From assembly GCF_035497915.1 (NCBI RefSeq), contig NZ_DATJCS010000009.1, positions 1 through 64,000 of the forward strand: a stretch of 64,000 nucleotides of DNA, given 5' to 3'. The stretch comes from Serpens sp035497915 (GTDB lineage Bacteria > Pseudomonadota > Gammaproteobacteria > Pseudomonadales > Pseudomonadaceae). Position 1 is the stretch's first letter, and each line of letters begins with the position of its first letter. The notes beneath the pieces are model-generated. The model saw nothing but the letters and a program-made list of their open reading frames with translations, was not told the origin of the DNA and did no database searches. A program made the position numbers and the translations under genes. Below, piece after piece: positions 43,985 to 54,209 of the stretch.

Positions 43985-44851
43985 ATGGCAGGCGCAAAAG
44001 AGATTCGCAGCAAGATTGCGAGCATCAAAAGCACGCAGAAGATCACCAGCGCCATGGAAAAGGTGGCGGTCAGCAAGATGCGCAAGGCACAACAGCGCAT
44101 GGCTGCCAGCCGCCCCTATGCTGAGCGGATCCGCGAAGTGATCGGCCACCTGGCCGACGCCAACCCGGAATACCGTCACCCGTTCATGGTGGAGCGCCCG
44201 GTCAAGCGAGTCGGCTACATCGTCGTCTCCACCGACCGTGGTCTGTGCGGCGGCCTGAACATCAACCTGTTCAAGGCCCTGATCAAGCACATGAAGGAAT
44301 GGCACGACCAGAAGGTCGAGGCCGACCTGTGCGTGATCGGCAACAAGGGCGCGAGCTTCTTCCGCAGCTTCGGTGGCAACGTGGTCGCGGCAATCGGCAA
44401 CCTGGGCGAAGCCCCGTCGATCAATGACCTGATCGGCAACGTCAAGGTCATGCTGGATGCCTTCCACGCCGGTCGCATCGATCGCCTCTACCTGGTGTCG
44501 AACAAGTTCATCAACACCATGACCCAGAAGCCGAACATCGACCAGCTGCTGCCCCTGGCATCGCTGGACGCCGGCGAGACCCCGCGCAAGGGTCTGTGGG
44601 ACTACCTCTACGAACCGGATGCCCAGCAGCTGCTGGATGCCCTGCTGGTTCGTTTCATCGAGTCCCAGGTCTATCAGGGTGTGGTCGAGAACGGTGCCGC
44701 CGAACAGGCTGCCCGGATGATCGCCATGAAGAGCGCCACCGACAACGCCGGTGAGCTCATCAGCGATCTGCAACTGGTCTACAACAAGGCCCGTCAGGCT
44801 GCGATCACTCAAGAGATTTCGGAAATCGTCGGCGGCGCTGCCGCGGTTTAA
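43985..44851 (+). CDS. atpG: ATP synthase F1 subunit gamma
   Basis: The 288-residue central-stalk rotor starts AGAKEIRSKIASIKSTQKIT. The mid-region DRGLCGGLNINLFK is the Rossmann-like segment and the C-terminus MKSATDNAGELISDLQLVYN, then KARQAAIT, is the family signature reaching into the alpha3beta3 barrel. Confidence 0.98.
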   Translation: MAGAKEIRSKIASIKSTQKITSAMEKVAVSKMRKAQQRMAASRPYAERIREVIGHLADANPEYRHPFMVERPVKRVGYIVVSTDRGLCGGLNINLFKALIKHMKEWHDQKVEADLCVIGNKGASFFRSFGGNVVAAIGNLGEAPSINDLIGNVKVMLDAFHAGRIDRLYLVSNKFINTMTQKPNIDQLLPLASLDAGETPRKGLWDYLYEPDAQQLLDALLVRFIESQVYQGVVENGAAEQAARMIAMKSATDNAGELISDLQLVYNKARQAAITQEISEIVGGAAAV

Positions 44852-44881
44852 GAACGGTTCAAATATTCAGAGGAACCAAAC

Positions 44882-46258
<1,377 letters not shown>

Positions 46259-46332
46259 TGGGTCGCGCCCGGCGACGGGCGCTGTACCAGGGCGGGGGCG
46301 ACCCCGCCTGACCTGACTACTGAGGCATTTGT

Positions 46333-46761
46333 ATGGCTATGACAGTCCATTGCGACATCGTCAGTGCGGAAGAGCAGCTGTTCTCCGGGTTGGTGGAAAT
46401 GGTCATCGCCCATGGTCACCTCGGTGACCTGGGGATCCTGCCCAACCACGCGCCCCTGCTCAGCGACCTCAAGCCGGGCCCGGTGCGCGTGATCAAGCAG
46501 GGCGGCGAGGAAGAAATCTTCTACATCTCCGGCGGCTTCATCGAAGTGCAGCCGAACATGGTGAAGGTTCTCGCCGACACGGCTACCCGCGCCAAGGACC
46601 TCGACGAGGCCGCCGCCCAGGAGGCCGTCAAGGCCGCCGAGAAGGCCCTCAACGAGCAGGGTGCCGAGTTCGATTACGGCTCGGCAGCCGCCCGTCTGGC
46701 CGAAGCTGCTGCGCAGCTGCGGACCATCGAGGCACTGCGCAAGAAGTACGGTCGCGGCTGA
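46333..46761 (+). CDS. atpC: ATP synthase F1 subunit epsilon
   Basis: The 142-residue rotor and inhibitory subunit has an N-terminal beta sandwich (MTVHCDIVSAEEQLFSG; GDLGILPNHAPLLSDLKPG; FYISGGFIEVQPNMVKVLAD) and C-terminal helices (residues about 90-140) that can extend to inhibit ATPase. Last gene of the operon, followed by a terminator. Confidence 0.98.
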   Translation: MAMTVHCDIVSAEEQLFSGLVEMVIAHGHLGDLGILPNHAPLLSDLKPGPVRVIKQGGEEEIFYISGGFIEVQPNMVKVLADTATRAKDLDEAAAQEAVKAAEKALNEQGAEFDYGSAAARLAEAAAQLRTIEALRKKYGRG

Positions 46762-46788
46762 TTCGGCGCACCGCATTTCCGCAAGACG

Positions 46789-46817
46789 AAAAAGGGTAGC
46801 TTCGGCTACCCTTTTTT
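46789..46817 (+). terminator. Rho-independent terminator of the atp operon
   Basis: AAAAAGGGTAGC-TTCG-GCTACCCTTTTTT forms an 8-bp stem extended by A:T pairs, with a TTCG loop and a T tract, 28 bp after atpC. Confidence 0.92.
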
Positions 46818-46897
46818 CATTTTTGGCAGGGCCGCCCGGCCCCGCATGAAGCCCATCGCGCGCGGCCGAGCGCCGGCGCCTCGTTCAGGATGCATCC

Positions 46898-48268
46898 ATG
46901 TCTCTCGATATCGTCATTCTCGCCGCCGGCCAGGGCACCCGCATGCGCTCGGCCCTGGCCAAGGTTCTTCACCCGGTGGCCGGCAAGCCCATGCTCGGCC
47001 ATGTCATCGACACCGCCCGCCAGCTCTCGCCGCAAAGCATCCAGGTGGTGATCGGCCATGGCGCGGAAAAGGTGCGCGAGCGCCTGGCGGCCGATGATCT
47101 CGCCTTCGTGGTGCAGGAGCAGCAGCTGGGCACCGGCCATGCCGTGGCCCAGGCACAGCCGCACCTGAGCGCCGAGCGCGTGCTGATCCTCTACGGCGAT
47201 GTGCCGCTGATCGAGCCGGCGACCCTGCAGCGTCTGCTGGAGCAGGTGACCCCCCGCCAGTTGGGGCTGCTCACCGTGCAGCTGGCCGACCCCACCGGCT
47301 ACGGGCGCATCCTGCGCGATGCCGCCGGCGAGGTGCAGGCGATCGTCGAGCACAAGGACGCCAGCGAGGCGCAGCGCGCCATTCGTGAAGGCAACACCGG
47401 CATCCTCGCCGTACCCGGCCGCTGCCTGGGCGATTGGCTGGGCCGGCTGTCCAACAGCAACGCGCAGGGCGAGTACTACCTGACCGACGTGATCGCCATG
47501 GCGGTGGCCGACGGCCTGCGCATCGCCACCGTGCAGGCCGCCGACGAGATGGAAGTGCTGGGCGCCAACGACCGCATCCAGCTCGCCCAGCTGGAACGCC
47601 ATTACCAGAGCCGCGCCGCGCGCCGCCTGATGGCCCAGGGCGTGACGCTGATCGATCCGGCGCGTTTCGACCTGCGCGGCGAGGCCACCGTGGGCCGCGA
47701 CGTGCTGATCGACGTCAACGTGATTCTCGAAGGCCAGGTGGTGATCGAGGACAACGTGCAGATCGGTCCGAACTGCGTGATCAGGGATTCCGTGCTGCGC
47801 GCCGGCGCCATCGTCAAGGCCAACTCGCACCTGGAAGGCGCGGAGCTGGGCGAGGGCGCCGATTGCGGCCCGTTCGCCCGCCTGCGTCCCGGCGCGGTGC
47901 TGGGCAAGAAGGCCCACGTCGGCAACTTCGTCGAGCTGAAGAACGCGGTGCTCGGCGAAGGCGCCAAGGCCGGTCACCTCAGCTACCTGGGCGACGCCGA
48001 GATCGGCGCGCGTACCAACATCGGCGCCGGCACCATCACCTGCAACTACGACGGCGCCAACAAGCACCGCACGGTGATGGGCGAGGACGTGTTCATCGGT
48101 TCGAACAGCTCGCTGGTGGCGCCGCTCAACCTGGGCGCCGGCTCGACCACCGGCGCCGGCTCGACCATCACCCAGGACGTGCCGGCCGACAGCCTGGCGG
48201 TCGGGCGCGGCAAGCAGCGCAACATCGAGGGATGGAAGCGTCCGGTTAAGAACAAGCCGCAGGCCTGA
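46898..48268 (+). CDS. glmU: Bifunctional GlcN-1-P acetyltransferase / GlcNAc-1-P uridyltransferase
   Basis: The 456-residue enzyme makes UDP-GlcNAc for peptidoglycan and LPS. The N-terminal pyrophosphorylase has LAAGQGTRMRSALAKVLHPV and the uridine site EQQLGTGHAVAQA, YGDVPLI. The C-terminal left-handed beta-helix of hexapeptide repeats begins near residue 250 and includes GPFARLRPGAVLGKKAHVGN and GAGTITCNYDGANKH with the catalytic His region. It is functionally linked to glmS, two genes downstream. Confidence 0.98.
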   Translation: MSLDIVILAAGQGTRMRSALAKVLHPVAGKPMLGHVIDTARQLSPQSIQVVIGHGAEKVRERLAADDLAFVVQEQQLGTGHAVAQAQPHLSAERVLILYGDVPLIEPATLQRLLEQVTPRQLGLLTVQLADPTGYGRILRDAAGEVQAIVEHKDASEAQRAIREGNTGILAVPGRCLGDWLGRLSNSNAQGEYYLTDVIAMAVADGLRIATVQAADEMEVLGANDRIQLAQLERHYQSRAARRLMAQGVTLIDPARFDLRGEATVGRDVLIDVNVILEGQVVIEDNVQIGPNCVIRDSVLRAGAIVKANSHLEGAELGEGADCGPFARLRPGAVLGKKAHVGNFVELKNAVLGEGAKAGHLSYLGDAEIGARTNIGAGTITCNYDGANKHRTVMGEDVFIGSNSSLVAPLNLGAGSTTGAGSTITQDVPADSLAVGRGKQRNIEGWKRPVKNKPQA

Positions 48269-48295
48269 CGGAACGCCGGCCTTTAATGGGCTTTT

Positions 48296-48378
48296 GTAGG
48301 AGCGGCTTCAGCCGCGATGCTGTTCGGCTTTTGGGTATGTTCACGCTCAAAAGCTCGCGGGCGAAGCCGCTCCTGCAG
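48296..48378. repeat. Inverted pair of REP elements
   Basis: GTAGGAGCGGCTTCAGCCGC (from 48296) and, inverted, GCGAAGCCGCTCCTGCAGG (to 48378) flank a 37-bp linker. This is a Pseudomonas REP pair placed between glmU and the regulator gene. The first unit is identical to the one at 6359-6388 over 22 bp. Confidence 0.88.
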
Positions 48379-48445
48379 GTCCGTGTTCCCTCCGCTTTCT
48401 CCTTGCAGCCGAACCGCTGCTATGTTTTGATTCGCGCCCTGAAAG

Positions 48446-48458
48446 TTTCGGATCGAAA
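48446..48458. promoter_or_regulatory. Putative DeoR-type operator at the glmR start
   Basis: TTTCG-GAT-CGAAA is a perfect inverted repeat ending one base before the ATG, within the ribosome-site zone. DeoR-family repressors such as GlpR often bind TTTCG-containing repeats, so self-repression by the downstream protein is plausible. Confidence 0.4.
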
Positions 48459-48459
48459 C

Positions 48460-49245
48460 ATGCCGCTTCCCAAACGCAATACGCTGCAGCGTCGACACGC
48501 CCTCCTGGCCTTGCTCGCCGAGCAGGGCGAGGTGAGTGTCGATGCCTTGGCCAAGCGTTTTGCCACTTCCGAAGTCACCATCCGCAAGGACCTGGCGGCG
48601 CTGGAAAAGAACGGGCTGTTGCTGCGTCGCTACGGTGGCGCCGTGCCGATGCCGCAAGAGCTGATCGCCGACGAGCCGACGCAGAGCGCTTCGCCCTGGA
48701 AGCAGGCCATCGCGCGTGCCGCCGTGGGGCTGATTCGCGAGCATGCGCGGGTGATCATCGACAGCGGCAGCACCACCGCCGCGATGATTCCCCAACTGGG
48801 GCGCAAGCCCGGTCTGGTGGTGATGACCAACTCGCTGAACGTGGCCAACGCGCTGCGCGAGCTGGAGCATGAGCCGGCGCTGTTGATGACCGGCGGCACC
48901 TGGGACCCCCATTCGGAATCCTTCCAGGGCCAGGTGGCCGAGCAGGTGCTGCGTTCCTACGATTTCGACCAGTTGTTCATCGGTGCCGACGGCATCGACC
49001 TGGAGCGCGGCACCACCACGTTCAACGAACTGCTCGGCCTGTCGCGGGTGATGGCCGAGGTGGCCCGTGAAGTCATCGTGCTGGTGGAGAGCGACAAGAT
49101 CGGCCGGCGCATTCCCAACCTGGAGCTGCCCTGGGCGCAGATCCATACCCTGATCACCGATACGCGCCTCGAAGACGACGCGCGCAAACGCATCGAGGCC
49201 CATGGCGTGAGGCTCATCTGTACCGCCATGGCCGAGCACCCCTAA
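48460..49245 (+). CDS. glmR: DeoR-family regulator of glmS (GlmR-like)
   Basis: The protein is 261 residues from the ATG at 48460; the longer frame from 48286 reads through the REP pair and was rejected. An N-terminal winged HTH (RRHALLALLAEQGEVSVDAL, then KRFATSEVTIRKDLAALE) is followed by the sugar-phosphate-sensing DeoRC domain (IIDSGSTTAAMIPQL; TNSLNVANAL; DQLFIGADGID). The gene ends 12 bp before glmS, and P. aeruginosa has GlmR at this place, so control of glucosamine-6-phosphate synthesis is likely. Confidence 0.92.
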   Translation: MPLPKRNTLQRRHALLALLAEQGEVSVDALAKRFATSEVTIRKDLAALEKNGLLLRRYGGAVPMPQELIADEPTQSASPWKQAIARAAVGLIREHARVIIDSGSTTAAMIPQLGRKPGLVVMTNSLNVANALRELEHEPALLMTGGTWDPHSESFQGQVAEQVLRSYDFDQLFIGADGIDLERGTTTFNELLGLSRVMAEVAREVIVLVESDKIGRRIPNLELPWAQIHTLITDTRLEDDARKRIEAHGVRLICTAMAEHP

Positions 49246-49257
49246 GGAGAAACAACC

Positions 49258-51093
49258 ATGTGTGGCATCGTAGGCGCCGTCGCCGAACGCAACATCACGC
49301 CGATCCTGCTCGAAGGCCTCAAGCGCCTGGAATACCGAGGCTATGACAGCGCCGGCATCGCGGTCATCGACAGCGATGGCCAGCTGATGCGCCTGCGCCG
49401 CTCCGGCAAGGTCGCCGAGCTGGAACAGGCCCAGCAGCAGGAGCCCCTGAGCGGCCGCCTCGGCATCGCCCACACCCGCTGGGCCACCCATGGCGCACCG
49501 TGCGAACGCAACGCCCACCCGCATTTCTCCAGCAACGAAATTGCCGTGGTACACAACGGCATCATCGAGAATCACCAGGCCCTGCGCGAGCAGCTCAAGG
49601 GCCTGGGCTACCTGTTTACTTCGGATACCGACACCGAGGTCATCGTCCACCTGCTGCACTACAAGCTGCACGAGATGGGCGACCTGGCCGCAGCGCTCAA
49701 GGCGGCCGTGCAGGAACTGCACGGCGCCTACGGCCTGGCGGTGGTCGCCGCCAGCCAGCCGGACCGCATCCTTGCCGCGCGCAGCGGCAGCCCGCTGGTG
49801 ATCGGTCTCGGCCTGGGCGAAAACTTCCTGGCCTCCGACCAGTTGGCCCTGCGCCAGGTGACCGACCGTTTCCTGTACCTGGAGGAGGGCGACATCGCCG
49901 AGATCCGCCGCGACAGCGTGCGCATCTGGGACGTGGAAGGCCGCGAGGTGCAGCGCGAGACCCTGCAGTTGCAGGACGGCGCCGAAGCCGCCGACAAGGG
50001 CGAATACCGCCACTTCATGCTCAAGGAAATCCACGAGCAGCCCAAGGTGGTGCAACGCACCCTGGAAGGCCGTCTGGCTGACGATCAGGTGCTGGTGCAG
50101 GCGTTCGGCCCGCAGGCCGCCGAGCTGTTCGCCAAGGTGCGCAACGTGCAGATCATCGCCTGCGGCACCAGCTTCCACGCCGGCATGGTGGCTCGCTACT
50201 GGCTGGAAGGCCTGACCGGCATTCCCTGCCAGGTGGAAGTGGCCAGCGAGTTCCGTTACCGCAAGGTGGCGGTGCAGCCGGACAGCCTGTTCGTGACCAT
50301 CTCCCAGTCCGGAGAAACCGCCGACACCCTGGCCGCGCTGCGCAACGCCAAGAGCGCCGGCTACCTGGCCAGCCTGACCATCTGCAACGTGGCCACCAGC
50401 TCGCTGGTGCGCGAGTCCGACCTGTGCCTGCTGACCAACGCCGGCCCGGAAATCGGCGTGGCCTCTACCAAGGCCTTCACCACCCAGTTGGTCGGCCTGC
50501 TACTGCTCACCCTGGCCCTGGGCCGCAGCCAGCAGCGCCTGGCCCCCGGACTGGAAGCCGAGCTGGTCGGCGAGCTGCGCCGCCTGCCCAGCCGCCTGGG
50601 TGAGGTGCTGGGCATGGAAAAGGCTGTGGAAAAGGTCGCCGAGCTGTTCGCCGAGAAGCATCACACCCTATTCCTCGGCCGCGGGGTCCAGTACCCGGTG
50701 GCCATGGAAGGGGCGCTCAAGCTCAAGGAAATCTCCTACATCCACGCCGAGGCCTACCCGGCCGGCGAGCTCAAGCACGGTCCGCTGGCCCTGGTGGACA
50801 GCGACATGCCGGTGGTCACCGTGGCGCCCAGCGACGAGCTGCTGGAGAAGCTCAAGTCCAACCTGCAGGAAGTGCGCGCGCGCGGCGGCCAACTGATCGT
50901 CTTCGCCGACGAACAGGCCGGCATGGACAAGGAGGACGGCGTGCAGGTCATCACCATGCCGCACGTGCACGAGGTGCTGGCGCCGATCTACTACACCCTG
51001 CCGCTGCAGCTGTTGTCCTACTACGTCGCCGTGCTGCGCGGCACCGACGTCGACCAGCCGCGCAACCTGGCCAAGTCGGTGACGGTGGAGTAA
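49258..51093 (+). CDS. glmS: Glutamine-fructose-6-phosphate aminotransferase
   Basis: The 611-residue enzyme makes glucosamine-6-phosphate, the first step to UDP-GlcNAc. The N-terminal Ntn-hydrolase has the catalytic Cys right after Met (MCGIVGAVAERN) and HTRWATHGAPCERNAHPH. Two SIS domains follow (SQSGETADTLAALRNAKSAG; EISYIHAEAYPAGELKHGPL). It ends DQPRNLAKSVTVE, the usual C-terminus. No glmS ribozyme is seen, and it is under the neighbouring regulator. Confidence 0.98.
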   Translation: MCGIVGAVAERNITPILLEGLKRLEYRGYDSAGIAVIDSDGQLMRLRRSGKVAELEQAQQQEPLSGRLGIAHTRWATHGAPCERNAHPHFSSNEIAVVHNGIIENHQALREQLKGLGYLFTSDTDTEVIVHLLHYKLHEMGDLAAALKAAVQELHGAYGLAVVAASQPDRILAARSGSPLVIGLGLGENFLASDQLALRQVTDRFLYLEEGDIAEIRRDSVRIWDVEGREVQRETLQLQDGAEAADKGEYRHFMLKEIHEQPKVVQRTLEGRLADDQVLVQAFGPQAAELFAKVRNVQIIACGTSFHAGMVARYWLEGLTGIPCQVEVASEFRYRKVAVQPDSLFVTISQSGETADTLAALRNAKSAGYLASLTICNVATSSLVRESDLCLLTNAGPEIGVASTKAFTTQLVGLLLLTLALGRSQQRLAPGLEAELVGELRRLPSRLGEVLGMEKAVEKVAELFAEKHHTLFLGRGVQYPVAMEGALKLKEISYIHAEAYPAGELKHGPLALVDSDMPVVTVAPSDELLEKLKSNLQEVRARGGQLIVFADEQAGMDKEDGVQVITMPHVHEVLAPIYYTLPLQLLSYYVAVLRGTDVDQPRNLAKSVTVE

Positions 51094-51369
51094 TACGCAG
51101 CACTTCTGGTTGGAAACCCCGCGCGGCATCCTCTGCGGCGCCGTGTTTGTCGTACTGGCGTGACCCGCGCCGCCACCGCGGGCTCGCCTCGTCATCCCCG
51201 TATCGGTCTGAACTTATCCGGGTGTCCCCTGTTCTACAGGTGAACGTGCTTCGCCACGCCTGCCGGGACCGTGGGTGCGGTGTGGCCGACCCACAAAGGC
51301 GTGACCGCCCGTAAGGAGGCTCAGCGGGGGTCGCATTCGGTGGATGAGCTTGGCCAGGTTGCATGCGCC

Positions 51370-51966
51370 ATGACGAAGACCAGCGAGCTGATCGTTTGCG
51401 AATACTGCGACGCGGTCTATCGCAAGTCGCCGCTGGCGCGTCACCAGCGCTCGGTCTGCGTGCGTTGCGGGGGCGTCCTCCAGCGCCATGTCGGACTTTC
51501 CGTACAGCAGCGTCTGGCCTTGAGCGTGACGGCCGCCATCCTGATGGTTTACGCCCACTTCTACCCGGTGATGAGCATCAGGCTGCAGGGCGTGAGCAAC
51601 TCCGCGACGCTGTGGGACTCGGTTCGGATCCTCAGCGAGGGCTCCATCACCTTCATGGCGCTGGTAGCCGCCCTGACCATCATCATCGCGCCCATCCTGC
51701 AGGTGTTGCTGCTGATCTGGGTGTTGGTGTTCGCCATGGGCCACCGGCGCTCACCGGCGTTCGCGCTGTGCATGCGCGGGCTGGAAAGTCTGCGGCCGTG
51801 GAACATGCTCGAGGTGTGCCTGCTCGGCGCGCTGGTGGCGGTGATCAAACTGGCCGGAATGCTCGATGTGATACCGGGTGTAGGGCTGATTGCCCTGGCC
51901 GCCCTGAGCGTGGTGTTGATTTACATCGCTGGGCGCGATGTGCGCGATCTCTGGGACAGGCTATGA
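51370..51966 (+). CDS. PqiA-like membrane protein, first half
   Basis: The protein is 198 residues from the ATG at 51370; a GTG at 51340 would add ten residues. An N-terminal zinc ribbon (CEYC...CVRC, residues about 10-37) is followed by four membrane helices (for example LALSVTAAILMVYAHFYPVM). It matches one half of E. coli PqiA, which is a fusion of two such units. PqiA works with the MCE protein PqiB and lipoprotein PqiC in lipid movement across the envelope. It overlaps the second half by 4 bp. The spacer 51094-51369 upstream holds no gene. Confidence 0.88.
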   Translation: MTKTSELIVCEYCDAVYRKSPLARHQRSVCVRCGGVLQRHVGLSVQQRLALSVTAAILMVYAHFYPVMSIRLQGVSNSATLWDSVRILSEGSITFMALVAALTIIIAPILQVLLLIWVLVFAMGHRRSPAFALCMRGLESLRPWNMLEVCLLGALVAVIKLAGMLDVIPGVGLIALAALSVVLIYIAGRDVRDLWDRL

Positions 51967-52589
51967 ACGAGCCTCCGCTGGCCACCACCCTGAACCTGTG
52001 CCTGTGCCATGGTTGCGGCCTGGCCTGCGACATGCAGGAGAGTCCGCAGCGTTGCAGCCGCTGTGGCGCACCGCTGCACTGGCGCAAGAGCGATGCCATT
52101 GCCCGCACCTGGGCCTACCTGCTGGCGGCCCTGGTGTTCTACATACCCGCCAATGTGGTGCCGGTCATGCATACCAGCATGTTTGGCAGCGGTGGCGGCA
52201 GCACCATCATCGGCGGCGTCGTGGAATTCTGGAAAGGCGGCGCCTGGGATATCGCGCTGATCATCTTCATCGCCAGCATCGGCGTCCCCTGCATCAAGTT
52301 CCTGGGCCTGTCCCTGCTGCTGATCACCACCCAGCGGCACAGCGACTGGGCGCTGCGCCAGCGCGCCCAGCTCTATCGCTTCATCGAGCTGATCGGCTAC
52401 TGGTCGATGCTGGATGTGCTGGTCGTGGCGCTGGTCGCCGCGCTGGTGCAGATGCAGGAGCTGGGCACCATCGAGCCCCGCCCGGGCATCCTGTTCTTCG
52501 GCCTGGTGGTGGTTTTCACCATGCTCTCGGCCATGAGTTTCGATCCCCGCCTGATCTGGGACGGCGCGACGTCCCGGGGAGACGGCTGA
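51963..52589 (+). CDS. PqiA-like membrane protein, second half
   Basis: The 208-residue protein has a zinc ribbon (CHGCGLAC...CSRC) and four membrane segments, including TWAYLLAALVFYIPANVVPV and LIIFIASIGVPCIKFLGLSL. It corresponds to the other half of fused PqiA; the PANVVPVM segment is typical. It overlaps the gene before by 4 bp (ATGA) and pqiB by one base, so the set is an operon with coupled translation. Confidence 0.88.
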   Translation: MNEPPLATTLNLCLCHGCGLACDMQESPQRCSRCGAPLHWRKSDAIARTWAYLLAALVFYIPANVVPVMHTSMFGSGGGSTIIGGVVEFWKGGAWDIALIIFIASIGVPCIKFLGLSLLLITTQRHSDWALRQRAQLYRFIELIGYWSMLDVLVVALVAALVQMQELGTIEPRPGILFFGLVVVFTMLSAMSFDPRLIWDGATSRGDG

Positions 52590-54199
52590 TGCAGCAGACG
52601 CCGCCGCAACCGGCCCCCATCAAGACCCGGCGCTGGAACGTGTCGCTGGTGTGGATCGTGCCGATCGTGGCCCTGCTGCTGGGCGCCTCGCTGGTGGTGC
52701 GCAACTGGATGCAGGAAGGTCCGACCCTCACCATTACCTTCAGGACCGGGGAAGGACTGGTGGCCAACAAGACGGAGGTCAGGTACCGCAATCTGGCCAT
52801 CGGTCAGGTGACCGCGATCAAGCTGGCCGAGGACAAGAAAAGCGTGAAGGCCACCGTGCGCCTGTCCAAGGAGGCGGAGTCGTTCGCCAGCGAGGATTCC
52901 CAGTTCTGGGTGGTGCGTCCGCGCATCGGCGCCAGCGGCGTCACCGGGCTGGATACCCTGGTGTCGGGCAGCTTCATCGGCGCCGACGCCGGTCAGTCGA
53001 CGCGGCGCGCCGAACATTTCATCGGGCTCGAATCTCCACCGCCCATCACCTACGGGGAGGAGGGCAAGCGCTTTCTCCTCTCGGCGCCGGACCTTGGCTC
53101 GCTGGACATTGGCTCCCCCATCTATTACCGCAGGATTCCGGTGGGCCAGGTGATTTCCTACGCGCTGGATGCCGATGGCAGAAGCGTCACCATCGAGATT
53201 TTCATTCGTGCCCCACACGATGCGTATGTCACCGCGAGTACCCGCTTCTGGAATGCCAGCGGCATCGATGTGACCCTGGACGCCAAGGGCATCCGGGTCG
53301 ATACCGCGTCGCTGGCATCGATGCTGGCCGGTGGGCTGGCCTTCCGTTCCCCGGCGTTTGCCCCGGTCGGCCAGCCCGCGGCACAAGGACAGCGCTTCCA
53401 GCTGTTTGCCGACGAGCAGAGCGCGCTGGCGCCACCCACCGGTGAAGAGAAGTTCATTCGCCTGCGCTTCGATCAGGCGATGCGCGGGCTGGCGGTGGGC
53501 GCACCGGTTGAGTTCATGGGGGTCGAGTTCGGCAAGGTCATTGCGGTGCAACTGGACTTCGATGAAGAGAAGCGGACGTTCCCGGTCATGGTCGATGCGG
53601 TGATCTATCCGGATCGTCTCGGGCCGGCCCATGCCAAGATGCTCAAGGCGCTGAAGCACTCACCCGACGACGAAACGGCCACCGCGCGGCTGATCGGCAA
53701 TTTCGTGGAGCATGGCCTGCGCGCCCAGGCGCGCAGCGGCAGCCTGCTGACCGGTCAGCTGTACGTGTCCCTGGACTTCTATCCGCACGAGCCGCCCGTA
53801 GAATTCGATCTGTCGGAGCGGCCGATCCGCATTCCCACCATGCCCGGCAACCTGGAAAGGGTTCAGGAGCAACTGCAGCAACTGGTCGACAAGCTCAGTC
53901 AGCTGCCGTTCGAACGCATCGTCACCAATCTGGATGGCAACCTGAACGAGCTGCGCCAGGGGCTCCGCTTCTTCAATCGGCAGACCCTGCCGGGTCTGCA
54001 GACGACCCTTGAAGAGCTACAAAAAACGCTGGAGTCGGCCAATCGCACGCTTGCCGACGATTCCCCGCAGCGACAGCAACTCAACCAGGCCCTCAATGAG
54101 CTGCGGCGCATGTCCCGTTCGCTGCGCGAGCTGACCGACTATCTGGGCCGGCATCCCGAATCGCTGATCCGGGGCCGCCCGAAAGCCTCCGAACCCTGA
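52589..54199 (+). CDS. pqiB: MCE-domain intermembrane transport protein PqiB
   Basis: The 536-residue protein has one N-terminal membrane helix (VSLVWIVPIVALLLGASLVV) and three MCE domains. The first is near residues 48-140 (TITFRTGEGLVANKTEVRYR), the second near 160-260 (FLLSAPDLGSLDIGSPIYYR) and the third near 285-400 (IRLRFDQAMRGLAVGAPVEF). A C-terminal coiled coil rich in Leu/Gln/Arg follows (LERVQEQLQQLVDKLSQLPF). In E. coli PqiB, stacked MCE rings and this coil form a needle spanning the periplasm for lipids. Length is close to that of E. coli PqiB. Confidence 0.94.
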   Translation: MQQTPPQPAPIKTRRWNVSLVWIVPIVALLLGASLVVRNWMQEGPTLTITFRTGEGLVANKTEVRYRNLAIGQVTAIKLAEDKKSVKATVRLSKEAESFASEDSQFWVVRPRIGASGVTGLDTLVSGSFIGADAGQSTRRAEHFIGLESPPPITYGEEGKRFLLSAPDLGSLDIGSPIYYRRIPVGQVISYALDADGRSVTIEIFIRAPHDAYVTASTRFWNASGIDVTLDAKGIRVDTASLASMLAGGLAFRSPAFAPVGQPAAQGQRFQLFADEQSALAPPTGEEKFIRLRFDQAMRGLAVGAPVEFMGVEFGKVIAVQLDFDEEKRTFPVMVDAVIYPDRLGPAHAKMLKALKHSPDDETATARLIGNFVEHGLRAQARSGSLLTGQLYVSLDFYPHEPPVEFDLSERPIRIPTMPGNLERVQEQLQQLVDKLSQLPFERIVTNLDGNLNELRQGLRFFNRQTLPGLQTTLEELQKTLESANRTLADDSPQRQQLNQALNELRRMSRSLRELTDYLGRHPESLIRGRPKASEP

Positions 54200-54209
54200 G
54201 GGGGAGCCC

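Noticed and set aside
42237..43997. Minus-strand open frame of 586 codons
   Set aside because: Antisense shadow of atpA.
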